A DNA stretch of 64,000 nucleotides from Cronobacter turicensis z3032. Lineage in GTDB: Bacteria > Pseudomonadota > Gammaproteobacteria > Enterobacterales > Enterobacteriaceae. The position numbers were made by a program, and so were the translations under genes. The notes below the pieces were generated by a model. The model had not been told where the DNA came from, did not search any database, and saw only the letters and a program-made list of their open reading frames with translations. Positions 52,005 to 62,454 of this stretch are shown here, piece by piece; position 1 is the stretch's first letter, and each line of letters opens with the position of its first letter. The DNA lies in NCBI GenBank assembly GCA_000027065.2, contig FN543093.2, positions 3,600,074 through 3,664,073 of the forward strand. Direction: 5' to 3'.

Positions 52005-52964
52005 TCAGAGTCCTTGCGTCAGGGAAATAAACAGCGGCAGCGAGAGAATGCTGAGTACGGAGCTTAGCAGCAGCACCGCCTCGGCGTCCGGCGACTGTAC
52101 GCCGAAACGGTTGCCGAAGACCACGCCGAAGAACCCCGCCGCCAGCGCAATCATCAGGATCGCCGTGACCGCCACCGGGCCGGTCAGACCAAGCGCCAGC
52201 ACAATGCCCCAGGCGATAAACGGCTGGATCAGCAGTTTGGTGATCGTCGCAGTGATAACCATTGCGTTGATTTTGAGCTTGCGCGCCGAGAGGATAACGC
52301 CGGTCAGGAACAGCGCCGCGGCCGTCGCGGCAAGGCCCAGCGGTTTGATCGCAGCCAGCACCAGTTCCGGCATTTTGATGCCGATGGCGGAGAGCACGAC
52401 CCCAAGCAGCGGCCCCCAGACAATCGGTTTTTTCACCGACCGCCACATCAGCACCGGCAGCATGGCGAGCGTCGAGCCGCTGTTTTCGCCGCTGGCGCGC
52501 GCTTTTTCACGCTCCAGAATAAGCAGGCAGAACGGCGTCATCAGCACCGAACCGCAGGCAATGGAGACGGCGACGGAAAGCGAAGTGGATGGCCCCTCGC
52601 CCAGCACGCTGCCGAGGATCGGCAGGCCAAGCGCGGCATAGTTCGGCAGCGCCACGGTGAGCGTCAGCACGGCGGCATCCTGCGGCGATTTCTTAAACGG
52701 CCCGACGGCCAGGAAGTAGATGGCGGCGTAGGTGACCCACATCGCCAGCACTAACACCACAATCAGCGGCATTTGCGCGACGATGCCCGCCCACGGCGTC
52801 TGTACGGTAGCGCTAAACAGCGCGGCCGGGAGCGCGAAATCCATCACAAAGATATTGAGTAGAGCCACATTCTGGTTATCGACCATCCTGGTTTTGCCCG
52901 CCATAAAGCCGAGCAGCATAATCACGAAGATGGGTGCAAGCGCATGAATAATCACGTAAGTCAT
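52005..52964 (-). CDS. mdcF: Malonate transporter, AEC family
   Basis: 319 residues with about ten predicted membrane helices, AEC (auxin efflux carrier) family. The first helix reads VIIHALAPIFVIMLLGFMAG. In mdc operons this carrier is thought to import malonate, in place of the MdcL/MdcM pair found in Pseudomonas; this rests on context. It lies 156 bp after mdcE, the only long gap inside the operon, and 3 bp before mdcG. Confidence 0.9.
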   Translation of the reverse strand: MTYVIIHALAPIFVIMLLGFMAGKTRMVDNQNVALLNIFVMDFALPAALFSATVQTPWAGIVAQMPLIVVLVLAMWVTYAAIYFLAVGPFKKSPQDAAVLTLTVALPNYAALGLPILGSVLGEGPSTSLSVAVSIACGSVLMTPFCLLILEREKARASGENSGSTLAMLPVLMWRSVKKPIVWGPLLGVVLSAIGIKMPELVLAAIKPLGLAATAAALFLTGVILSARKLKINAMVITATITKLLIQPFIAWGIVLALGLTGPVAVTAILMIALAAGFFGVVFGNRFGVQSPDAEAVLLLSSVLSILSLPLFISLTQGL

Positions 52965-53062
52965 AAGTCACCTGTAATGAAAGAAAAATCAACACTGGTG
53001 CGATGGTGGCCCTTACACCCAGGTGGGTGGTGAGCTTTATTTTTTACGGATGCGGGGCGCTA

Positions 53063-53082
53063 TGGGCGTATCGCTACGCCCA
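53063..53082 (-). other. Hairpin in the mdcE-mdcF gap
   Basis: tgggcgta and tacgccca form a perfect 8-bp stem with loop TCGC inside the 156-bp gap between mdcE and mdcF. There is no U-run, so it may be an RNA processing or stability element. Confidence 0.45.
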
Positions 53083-53120
53083 CAGGAGCCGCTATCCGGC
53101 AGGTTTTTTTTAGGTATTAC

Positions 53121-53924
53121 TTACCAGCTGGCGCGCAGGCGTTCGCGAACAAGCTGAGAGCTACGGCGGTTGTCTGCGCCGAGGCGGGTTTTCAGGCTCG
53201 GATCCTGGCGCGCATCCGCGATGGCGCGTTGCAGCGTGGCGTTGACCTGCGCCAGATCCTGCGCCGTCGGCGCATCCGGGTTGCTGATATCGAGCAGATC
53301 GGAGAGCAGACCCAGCGTCGCATAGTTGGCGACGTCATAGGCCATTGGCGGGATGGTCGCCGCCAGTTTCTCCAGCGCGTCTACGGTGCGAAGCGTAATG
53401 CGCGCGGCGGATTCTTTGCCCATCGCGTGCACCATGACGCCCTGGTCGTTGAAAGCGATAAGGCGGTTGGCCTGGTAACCGTGGGCGAGAAACGCCCCGG
53501 ACATCGCCTTGCCGACAATCAGCCCGATAACCGGGTGTCCGGCGAGGCGCGCGTTCGCATAAGCGCCCGCCGCGCCCGCCAGCGCCTGATGAATGCCAAA
53601 TGCCTCTTCACGACGGCCATAGGCCTGGCTTGGTACGTCAATCACCGCGACGATCGGGCGCTTCACGGGTTTATCCGCATCTTCTTTAACCGTTTCGCTG
53701 ACCACTTTCGCGAGCGTCCAGCCCTCCAGCAGCCCGACTTCGCCACGCGCGGCGCGCGGGTAGTGGTTGTGGGCATCCGGCACGACCGCGATAAACCGCG
53801 CAGGCTCGCCGTTAAATGCGGCATCGGCCACCTGTACGGACGGGCAAAGCCCTGGCAGACGTTGCGCGTCGGGCGCGAGTTTTTCAAGCCATAAGGCGCC
53901 CCGGCTTACTGTGTTCGTCATCAT
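53121..53924 (-). CDS. mdcE: Malonate decarboxylase subunit gamma (MdcE)
   Basis: 267 residues. Carboxyltransferase-like fold resembling the acetyl-CoA carboxylase alpha side. With MdcD it decarboxylates malonyl-S-ACP to acetyl-S-ACP. Conserved IVAVIDVPSQAYGRREE and GLIVGKAMSGAFLAHG. It overlaps mdcD by 4 bp. No biotin-protein gene is seen, so this is the biotin-independent, sodium-independent enzyme type. Confidence 0.94.
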   Translation of the reverse strand: MMTNTVSRGALWLEKLAPDAQRLPGLCPSVQVADAAFNGEPARFIAVVPDAHNHYPRAARGEVGLLEGWTLAKVVSETVKEDADKPVKRPIVAVIDVPSQAYGRREEAFGIHQALAGAAGAYANARLAGHPVIGLIVGKAMSGAFLAHGYQANRLIAFNDQGVMVHAMGKESAARITLRTVDALEKLAATIPPMAYDVANYATLGLLSDLLDISNPDAPTAQDLAQVNATLQRAIADARQDPSLKTRLGADNRRSSQLVRERLRASW

Positions 53925-54754
53925 TTTTCCTCCCGGGCAAAGAGCTGTTTGATCTGTTCGCGGTCCGCCTGTTTCGCGGTATCGAAACGGCTCAGGCGGT
54001 CGAGATACCAGGCGTAGTTATCGCTGCGGTGCTGCTGCGGTACGCCGCGGGCAATCGCCTCGTTCATGGCGGTTTTCACGGCGTTAACGCCATCGCCCAC
54101 CAGCGCGTCGACAAAGCCGCTTTCATAACGGACTTCGCCGCCGGTCATGCTCCAGATAAACGGACGGTCGCGGGAGTCGTACTCTTCCACGCCCGCTTCC
54201 TGCTCAATAACCTGCGGGCCGTTAAGCCCTAAACGCGCTTCGCGGGTGACGATGAGATAACTGCATAACGCGGCGGCGATGGACATCCCGCCGAAGCAGC
54301 CGACGGTGCCGGCGATAATCCCGACCACCGGGGTATAGCGGCGCAGATCAACAATCGCCGCGTGGATATCGGCAATCGCCGCGAGGCCCAGATTCGCCTC
54401 CTGCAGACGCACGCCGCCGGTTTCAAGGCACAGCACCGCCTGTGTGGGAATGCCGTTGCGGTTATCTTCAGCGGCAAGCTCCAGCGCGGCGGCCATTTTC
54501 GCGCCGGAAACCTCGCCCATACTGCCGCCCTGGAACGTGCCTTCGATGGCGATCACGACGGCTGGCTGGCCGTTAATCGTGCCTTTCGCCACGACCATAC
54601 CGTCGTCGGCCTGCGGCACGATGCCCTGCTTGCCAAGCCACGGCGACATAACCTGCTCAAACGGATCGAGCAGTTCGCGATAGCTGCCGTCATCCAGCAG
54701 CGCCTTTGCGCGGTCCCGCGCCCGGAGTTCGATAAAGCTGCGATCGTTACGCAT
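53921..54754 (-). CDS. mdcD: Malonate decarboxylase subunit beta (MdcD)
   Basis: 277 residues from ATG 54754, with GGAGGTCAGCC upstream. Carboxyltransferase-like fold related to the acetyl-CoA carboxylase beta side; forms the decarboxylase with MdcE. Conserved TGGVRLQEANLGL and GTVGCFGGMSIAAALC are typical. It overlaps mdcC by 8 bp and mdcE by 4 bp. Confidence 0.94.
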   Translation of the reverse strand: MRNDRSFIELRARDRAKALLDDGSYRELLDPFEQVMSPWLGKQGIVPQADDGMVVAKGTINGQPAVVIAIEGTFQGGSMGEVSGAKMAAALELAAEDNRNGIPTQAVLCLETGGVRLQEANLGLAAIADIHAAIVDLRRYTPVVGIIAGTVGCFGGMSIAAALCSYLIVTREARLGLNGPQVIEQEAGVEEYDSRDRPFIWSMTGGEVRYESGFVDALVGDGVNAVKTAMNEAIARGVPQQHRSDNYAWYLDRLSRFDTAKQADREQIKQLFAREEK

Positions 54755-55046
54755 GGCTGACCTCCTCAAAAACCTGTTCGATGCGGATGCGCGCCACGCC
54801 GGGCGTCGCGCCGAAATCGTGGATAATCAGCGTGCCGGACGGCAGGCCGTTTTGCATGTTGAGGCGGTCAAACAGCGCGTTCCAGCGCGCGGTGCTGTTG
54901 TCCACGGATGTGGTGATGGTGACGTTGAGCGCCTGCTGCTGGTCGGCGGTGAACAGGACTTCCATATCACCGGACCCGACCACTCCCGCCAGCGCTCTGC
55001 CGCTCAGCGTGCGGCTCGCGGGGAATGACAATGTAATCTGTTCCAT
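54747..55046 (-). CDS. mdcC: Malonate decarboxylase acyl carrier protein (subunit delta)
   Basis: 99 residues. Carries the CoA-like prosthetic group on Ser25 in GVVGSGDMEVL, the known attachment site. Malonyl and acetyl groups ride on its thiol during the cycle. It lies 9 bp after mdcB and overlaps mdcD by 8 bp. Confidence 0.95.
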   Translation of the reverse strand: MEQITLSFPASRTLSGRALAGVVGSGDMEVLFTADQQQALNVTITTSVDNSTARWNALFDRLNMQNGLPSGTLIIHDFGATPGVARIRIEQVFEEVSHA

Positions 55047-55055
55047 AACACCCTC

Positions 55056-55916
55056 TTAATCAGTTATTCGGGATGACGCGCCCACGCGGTCGAGATAGAG
55101 CGTGGCGGCCAGCAAGTCGGCGGCCCCGCCCGGCGAGGCGTTGAGCGCCAGCATCTCGCTATCAAGCGTTGCCAGTTCGCGACGCCCGTGGGCGGTTGCC
55201 GTACCGCCCGCCGCCAGTACGGCGCGTGCGCCGCGCTGCATGGCGAACTGACCGGTCAGGCCTGCGCGATTGAGTACGCAGGTATCGCTGAGCGAGGTCA
55301 TGATCGCCATTAGCGCGTCCAGCCGGGCTTCGGTCTCGTTCGCGCCGCGACGGCGGCTCTCATGAAGCTGCGGCAGCGCGAGACGCGTGACGTGCGGGAA
55401 GCCCTGCTGCGCCTCTTCACGCGCGCCTGGCACCTGATAACGGCGCGTGGCGCGCAGCCCCTTGCTGAAGCCCTTTGGCGCAGCCGCGTCCGGCAGGCTC
55501 GCAAGCCGCGCGGCGGTGGCGGCGATGACGTCGGCTGAGGCGTCAGCCCCGCACATAGCGGTAGCGCTTACCAGCAGCCCCAGCGCCCAGATAGCGCCCC
55601 GGTGCGTATTGACGCCGCCGGTCGCCGCCATCATCTGCGCCTCGCCTTCGCGGCCCAGGCGGCCGACGGTTTCACGCAGCGCGATATCCGCCGGACGCTG
55701 CCAGCTCTGCTGGGCCAGCCCATGAAACGTCGGCGTCAGGCTGTGGGCCGAGCGCTCCATCAACGCGAGCGTTAAATCGTGATGCGCGCCGCTGCCCCGA
55801 CAATCCACCAGACCCGGCTTCGGGGTGAGTCTCGCTTCATCAATCAGGCAGGCGGTGGCGATGCGCGCCAGCGCGTCTGCGGTGCCGTCGGCGTGAGTCA
55901 GTGGCTGTCGGTTCAT
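55056..55916 (-). CDS. mdcB: Triphosphoribosyl-dephospho-CoA synthase MdcB
   Basis: 286 residues from ATG 55916; its start overlaps the mdcA stop (TAATG) and the longer frame from 56060 lies within mdcA. CitG-like family, with TPKPGLVDCRGSGAHHDL near the N-terminus. It makes the prosthetic group precursor from dephospho-CoA and ATP, which MdcG then attaches. Confidence 0.95.
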   Translation of the reverse strand: MNRQPLTHADGTADALARIATACLIDEARLTPKPGLVDCRGSGAHHDLTLALMERSAHSLTPTFHGLAQQSWQRPADIALRETVGRLGREGEAQMMAATGGVNTHRGAIWALGLLVSATAMCGADASADVIAATAARLASLPDAAAPKGFSKGLRATRRYQVPGAREEAQQGFPHVTRLALPQLHESRRRGANETEARLDALMAIMTSLSDTCVLNRAGLTGQFAMQRGARAVLAAGGTATAHGRRELATLDSEMLALNASPGGAADLLAATLYLDRVGASSRITD

Positions 55917-57571
55917 TACCAGCTCCGGAATTTGGCAGGTGGGTTGTAGAGACCGCCTGACCATTCCACCAGGTCGGCGACGCTGCTCGCGGCAAGCAGC
56001 GAGCGGGTGGCGTCGGCGCGGCGAATGCCGATATCTTCCGGGTAAACGACCTTGCCGCACTTACGCAGCGCGGCGACGCGCGCGGCGTCCACGCCAAGTC
56101 CGATGTCGGTGATACCGGCGACTGCGGCGACCATCGCGCGACGCTCTTCCAGACTTTCGGCGCGGTAGAGGTACGCGATGCCTTCTTCCGTCAGCACGTG
56201 GGTCACGTCATCGCCGTAAATCATGACCGGCGCGAGCGGCATGCCTGAGGCTTTCGCTACGTCGACCGCATCGAGTTTTTCCACGAAGGTTGGCTTCACG
56301 CCTGCCTGGAAGGTTTCGACCATTTGCACCACCAGCTTTTTACCGCGCTGCATCGGATCCGGCTCGGTTATCATGTTGAGCCAGGCTGGCGTGGCGTGAC
56401 GGCGGCCGTGCGGGTCATGGCCCATGTTCGGCGCGCCGCCGAAGCCGGAAAGACGGCCGCGGGTGACGGTGGAGGAGTTGGCGAGGCCGTCCACCTGTAA
56501 GGTCGAGCCGATAAACATATCCACCGCGTACTGGCCTGCCAGCTGGCAGAAAGCGCGGTTGGAGCGCATCGAGCCATCAGCGCCGGTAAAGAAGACGTCC
56601 GGACGGGCGCGGATGTACTCTTCCATCCCCAGTTCACCGCCGAAGCAGTGCACGCTCTCCACCCAGCCGCTTTCAATCGCCGGGATCAGCGTCGGGTGCG
56701 GGTTGAGCGTCCAGTGTTTACAGATTTTGCCTTTCAGGCCGAGCTGTTCGCCATACGTCGGCAGCAGCAGTTCGATGGCGGCGGTGTTAAAGCCGATACC
56801 GTGGTTAAGCGACTGCACCTGGTGTTCGGCGTAGATGCCTTTAATCGCCATCATCGCCATCAGGATGTGTTCCTGTTTGATGAGGCGCGGGTCGCGGGTG
56901 AACAGCGGTTCGATAAAGAAGGGTTTATCCGCCACCACGACATAATCGATCCACGAGCCGGGAATATCGACACGCGGCAAATCACATTCGTCGTCCACCA
57001 GCTCATTCACCTGGGCGATGACGATGCCGTCGTGGAACGCGGCGGCTTCCACGAGCGCGGGCGTATCTTCGGTGCTCGGCCCGGTGTAGAGGTTACCTTT
57101 GCGGTCGGCTTTGTAACCGGCGATCAGCGCCACGTTCGGGGCGAGATCGACATAGAGCCGGGAGTAAAGTTCGATGTAGGTATGGATGGCGCCGATCTCC
57201 AGCTGGCCATCTTCCAGCAGTTGCGAAATGCGCAGGCTCTGGGTGCCGGAGAACGAGAAGTCGAGCTTGCGGGCGATGCCTTTCTCAAAGATATCGAGAT
57301 GTTCGCTGCGCCCGACGCTTGGCATGATCATGTGCAGGTCATGCACGACGTGCGGGTTTACCTCAGCAAGGCTGCGGGAGAGAAAATCCGCCTGCTTCTG
57401 GTTATTGCCTTCCAGTACCACCCGGTCGCCGGGCGCGATGAGTTTTTCGAGCATGGATGAGAGATCTGCGGTGGGCAGCACTTTGCCCTGCACGGGAACC
57501 GAGGCGAGACGCCGCTGTTTCTCCGTGCGGCGCGTGTTCCAGACACGCCCCGGCGTTTGGTAAGCCGTCAT
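55916..57571 (-). CDS. mdcA: Malonate decarboxylase subunit alpha (acetyl-S-ACP:malonate ACP transferase)
   Basis: 551 residues. CoA-transferase-like enzyme that swaps acetyl for malonyl on MdcC, so the cycle turns without CoA. Family residues seen: TYGEQLGLKGK, ESVHCFGGELGMEEY and RSNRAFCQLAGQYAVDMFIGS. First gene of mdcABCDEFGH; ATG after GGAGGTTAATT. The 250-bp upstream region holds a perfect 25-bp palindrome. Confidence 0.96.
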   Translation of the reverse strand: MTAYQTPGRVWNTRRTEKQRRLASVPVQGKVLPTADLSSMLEKLIAPGDRVVLEGNNQKQADFLSRSLAEVNPHVVHDLHMIMPSVGRSEHLDIFEKGIARKLDFSFSGTQSLRISQLLEDGQLEIGAIHTYIELYSRLYVDLAPNVALIAGYKADRKGNLYTGPSTEDTPALVEAAAFHDGIVIAQVNELVDDECDLPRVDIPGSWIDYVVVADKPFFIEPLFTRDPRLIKQEHILMAMMAIKGIYAEHQVQSLNHGIGFNTAAIELLLPTYGEQLGLKGKICKHWTLNPHPTLIPAIESGWVESVHCFGGELGMEEYIRARPDVFFTGADGSMRSNRAFCQLAGQYAVDMFIGSTLQVDGLANSSTVTRGRLSGFGGAPNMGHDPHGRRHATPAWLNMITEPDPMQRGKKLVVQMVETFQAGVKPTFVEKLDAVDVAKASGMPLAPVMIYGDDVTHVLTEEGIAYLYRAESLEERRAMVAAVAGITDIGLGVDAARVAALRKCGKVVYPEDIGIRRADATRSLLAASSVADLVEWSGGLYNPPAKFRSW

Positions 57572-57666
57572 AATTAACCTCCTGATTCAGCGAATCTTTT
57601 TGATTTGCTTAACGCTAAAACCAGTGTGCGCTCAGGAGAAAAGTGCATCAATTAAGGGCGGGGGCG

Positions 57667-57691
57667 AATCATTACTCCAGGAGTAATGATT
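57667..57691. promoter_or_regulatory. 25-bp palindrome upstream of mdcA, candidate MdcR operator
   Basis: AATCATTACTCC-A-GGAGTAATGATT is a perfect 12-1-12 palindrome centred 108 bp before the mdcA start. It holds the T-N11-A pattern of LysR-type sites (ATTACTCCAGGAGTAAT). Placement between mdcA and the parE 3' end points to mdc control by MdcR. Confidence 0.7.
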
Positions 57692-57776
57692 AACGCCGCA
57701 GAATTTGATCTCAGTCGCAAACATAATGCCGTACTCTGCTACGCGCTGAAACGAAGGGATCGACAAGCGGAAACAG

Positions 57777-57800
57777 CAGCGGCGCCCGAAGGCGCCGCTG
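57777..57800 (-). terminator. parE terminator
   Basis: Stem cagcggcgcc/ggcgccgctg closed on the minus strand by a TTCG tetraloop, then TTTCCGCTT; 22 bp after the parE stop. The U-run is short. Confidence 0.7.
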
Positions 57801-57822
57801 AAAGAGGCATGGTCTGGCACTA

Positions 57823-59730
<1,908 letters not shown>

Positions 59731-59757
59731 TCACAAAACGGGATCGTTGCCTTAGCG

Positions 59758-60333
59758 TTAACGCAGGCTAAGGAAATCGACAATCTGCGTGAAATAATCT
59801 TCAAAGCCTGCAAAAGCGTGGTTGCCGCCGGTTTCCACCGTCTGACGGCATGGCGCGTAGTACGCGACTGCCTGGCGGTAATCCAGCACCTCGTCGCCGG
59901 TCTGCTGCAATAGCCAGATGAGATCCGGGGCGTCGAGCGGCTCAATTTGCATCACTTTCAGATCGTAAATATGGCGAGACTCTAGCACATATTGCTGCCC
60001 GGTGTAGGGGTTCTCGTTAGCGCCGAGAAAATCGGTCAGCAGCTCAAAGGGGCGCACCGCCGGGTTCACCACCACAGCCGGCAGCAGAAAACATTGCGAA
60101 AGCCAGGTCGCGTAATAGCCGCCAAGCGACGAGCCCACGACGCCGAGCGGTTCGCCGCCGTGCTCAAGCACTAAAGATTCCAGCAGCTCCGCCGCATCAG
60201 ACGGATACGGCGGCAGTTGAGGAACAACCATGTTGATATCAGGGTGATGCTGCGCCAGCCAGCGTTGCAGGCTGGTGGCCTTCGCCGAGCGAGGAGAACT
60301 GTTAAAACCGTGGAGGTAGAGGAGCGTAGACAT
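59758..60333 (-). CDS. yqiA: Esterase YqiA
   Basis: 191 residues (E. coli 193). Small alpha/beta hydrolase: [14 protein letters not shown] at 5-18 and nucleophile Ser69 in GSSLGG (67-72), with His in GGNHAF near the C-terminus. E. coli YqiA shows esterase activity on short acyl-CoA or palmitoyl-CoA substrates; the cellular substrate is unknown. It overlaps cpdA by one base. Confidence 0.94.
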   Translation of the reverse strand: MSTLLYLHGFNSSPRSAKATSLQRWLAQHHPDINMVVPQLPPYPSDAAELLESLVLEHGGEPLGVVGSSLGGYYATWLSQCFLLPAVVVNPAVRPFELLTDFLGANENPYTGQQYVLESRHIYDLKVMQIEPLDAPDLIWLLQQTGDEVLDYRQAVAYYAPCRQTVETGGNHAFAGFEDYFTQIVDFLSLR

Positions 60334-61160
60334 CAGTATCCTTCTGATGCGGTATCAGGGCGGAACTGCGCGCCTTCAAGGCGGCACACTTCCGTGGTGA
60401 GTGAACCGTCAGGGTGCAGATTCAGCCAGCGCCAGCCGGGCGCAACCGTATCGAGCGTAAAGCCGGCGCAGTGGGGTTTAAACTGAACGCAGGTGGACGG
60501 CGTCGCCATCAGGCGGCGCCCGTTCCAGTCGAGATCCAGTTCCTGATGGATATGGCCGCAAAGCAGATGTTTCACTTGCGGGTAGCGGTTCAGCACATCA
60601 TCCAGCGCCTGGGCATTGCGCAGGCTGTGTTGATCGAGCCAGCCGCAGCCGGACGGTAACGGATGATGGTGTAAGAGCAGTAACGTATGGCGCTCCGGCG
60701 CCTGCTGAAGCATGCGCTCAAGCCACTCAAGCTGGTAGTCGCTCAGCTCGCCGTGCGGCACGCCAAAGACCTGGCTGTCGAGCAGCAGCACCTGCCAGCG
60801 ATCGCCCGCGAACACGCGTTTGGCGGGCGAAATACCGGAGTCGTGCAATGTACTGAACATGGCGGGCTGGAAATCGTGGTTGCCCGGCAGCCAGACGCAG
60901 GGCGCAGGCAATGTGGCAATCCCCGCCGCGAAGTGCTCATAAGCCTCAGGCGTATGATCCTGCGCCAGATCGCCTGTCGCGACAATCAGATCGCACTCGC
61001 GCTGCTCGGCATGAAGCACTGACAGCACCGCCTGGTAGCTCTCCCAGGTGTTGATGCCAAGCAACGTCTCGTTCTTTCCGGCAAACAGGTGAGTATCTGT
61101 AATTTGTAAGATCCTGACGCTGGCCCCACCAGCAACAGGAAGGTTTAACAGGCTTTCCAA
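60333..61160 (-). CDS. cpdA: 3',5'-cyclic-AMP phosphodiesterase
   Basis: 275 residues, as in E. coli CpdA. Calcineurin-like metallophosphoesterase with all metal motifs: [32 protein letters not shown] and GHIHQELDL. It hydrolyses cAMP, tuning CRP activity. It lies 24 bp after yqiB and overlaps yqiA by one base (ATGA-type). Confidence 0.97.
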   Translation of the reverse strand: MESLLNLPVAGGASVRILQITDTHLFAGKNETLLGINTWESYQAVLSVLHAEQRECDLIVATGDLAQDHTPEAYEHFAAGIATLPAPCVWLPGNHDFQPAMFSTLHDSGISPAKRVFAGDRWQVLLLDSQVFGVPHGELSDYQLEWLERMLQQAPERHTLLLLHHHPLPSGCGWLDQHSLRNAQALDDVLNRYPQVKHLLCGHIHQELDLDWNGRRLMATPSTCVQFKPHCAGFTLDTVAPGWRWLNLHPDGSLTTEVCRLEGAQFRPDTASEGY

Positions 61161-61184
61161 ATGGTGTCCTTAGGTTTCACGACG

Positions 61185-61607
61185 CTAACAAACCGGAACC
61201 GCCATTGCTCCATGCGCTAAACAGTAGCGTAGCCAGTCAGCAAGAAACTGGTTAATTTGATGTTTTTCGTCGCGCTGATGCAACTTTTTATTTGGGTAAT
61301 CATAACGCGCTTTGAAGCGAAAGATCTGCTGGCTTGAACACACTTCCGCGACCATGGCGTCATGGTAAAGCCTTACGCTCATTGACGGCAAACTCCAGTA
61401 ACTCACTTTCGGCGCAGTTTGCTCTATCTGCACAAGCGTGGTGTATCGGGTTGATTCGAGGATGGTTAAACGGTATTGCGCGCCCGCCACCTGATAACTA
61501 ATGGTTTCGCCCGGCGCGTCGTTGCGCGGCAGCAGGCGGCGCAACTGCGCGAAGTTGGTTTCGCACAGGCGCATCATTTCTGGAAAATCAGGTGTATAAC
61601 GCTTCAT
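61185..61607 (-). CDS. yqiB: YqiB family protein (DUF1249)
   Basis: 140 residues from ATG 61607, matching E. coli YqiB ([14 protein letters not shown]); the frame runs further upstream inside nudF without support. DUF1249 family, with [23 protein letters not shown] conserved region. Function unknown. It follows nudF by 2 bp and precedes cpdA in the run nudF-yqiB-cpdA-yqiA-parE. Confidence 0.93.
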   Translation of the reverse strand: MKRYTPDFPEMMRLCETNFAQLRRLLPRNDAPGETISYQVAGAQYRLTILESTRYTTLVQIEQTAPKVSYWSLPSMSVRLYHDAMVAEVCSSQQIFRFKARYDYPNKKLHQRDEKHQINQFLADWLRYCLAHGAMAVPVC

Positions 61608-61609
61608 AT

Positions 61610-62242
61610 TCAGGTGTTCCACTCGTTTCTCAATGCTTGATAATGTAACTGCAGCCATTGCAGTGCGATGACGGAGGCTGCGTTGTCGATTCTCCCCTCT
61701 TCTACCCACTGGTATGCCTGTTCCCGGCTTACCACATGAACCCGAATATCTTCGTTTTCATCAGCCAGACCGTGTATGCCTTGCGCGGTCGTGGCGTCCA
61801 CTTCGCCAACCAGTAATGACAGGCGCTCGCTGGTGCCGCCAGGGCTTGCCAGATAGCTCATGAATTTTTTTACCCGCCCGACGGAAAGCCCCGCTTCTTC
61901 TTCCGCTTCGCGGCGAGCGACCTCTTCCACCGTTTCGCCAGGCTCAATCATGCCGGCGACCAGTTCCAGCAACCACGGGGTGTCGCTGGTGTCAAAAGCG
62001 GCGATGCGAATCTGCTCGATAAGGACCACCTCATCGCGCACAGGGTCAAAGGGTAGCAGGACTGCAGCATGGCCGCGCTCAAAAATTTCACGCCGAACTT
62101 CACCGCTCATTTCACCGTTAAAAAGACGGTGCCGAAAGCGGTAAAGATCGAGCGAAAAAAAGCCGCGATATAGCTTTTCCCGTGCAATAATTTCTACATC
62201 GTTTTTGGTGAAAGTAATGGGGCTTCGGGTTGATTTGCTCAT
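61610..62242 (-). CDS. nudF: ADP-ribose pyrophosphatase
   Basis: 210 residues (E. coli 209). Nudix hydrolase that splits ADP-ribose to AMP and ribose 5-phosphate. The Nudix box [20 protein letters not shown] is at 97-116. First gene of the minus-strand run toward parE, divergent from tolC. Confidence 0.97.
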   Translation of the reverse strand: MSKSTRSPITFTKNDVEIIAREKLYRGFFSLDLYRFRHRLFNGEMSGEVRREIFERGHAAVLLPFDPVRDEVVLIEQIRIAAFDTSDTPWLLELVAGMIEPGETVEEVARREAEEEAGLSVGRVKKFMSYLASPGGTSERLSLLVGEVDATTAQGIHGLADENEDIRVHVVSREQAYQWVEEGRIDNAASVIALQWLQLHYQALRNEWNT

Positions 62243-62342
62243 GATGGTTTCCGGTTCGAGATGGTGCCGAATCTGGGCATTTCAAGCCAGTTTACCTGCC
62301 GTTTCATTGCCCATGTGATAGATTGTGGAAATTTAGTGGCAG

Positions 62343-62361
62343 AAGGCACGTTACGCCAAGC
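62343..62361 (+). promoter_or_regulatory. MarA/SoxS/Rob box upstream of tolC
   Basis: AAGGCACGTTACGCCAAGC fits the marbox consensus AYNGCACNNWNNRYYAAAY at 17 of 19 positions. A TAGAAT -10 candidate lies 21 bp downstream (62383-62388). E. coli tolC is a mar-sox-rob regulon member. Confidence 0.8.
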
Positions 62362-62454
62362 CTCACGGCGGGTTGACTCTGGTAGAATCGGCGATCAATT
62401 TTCGGCTTCTGACAGCGCTAATAAATTCTTTATGCTTCACAACAAGGAATGCAA

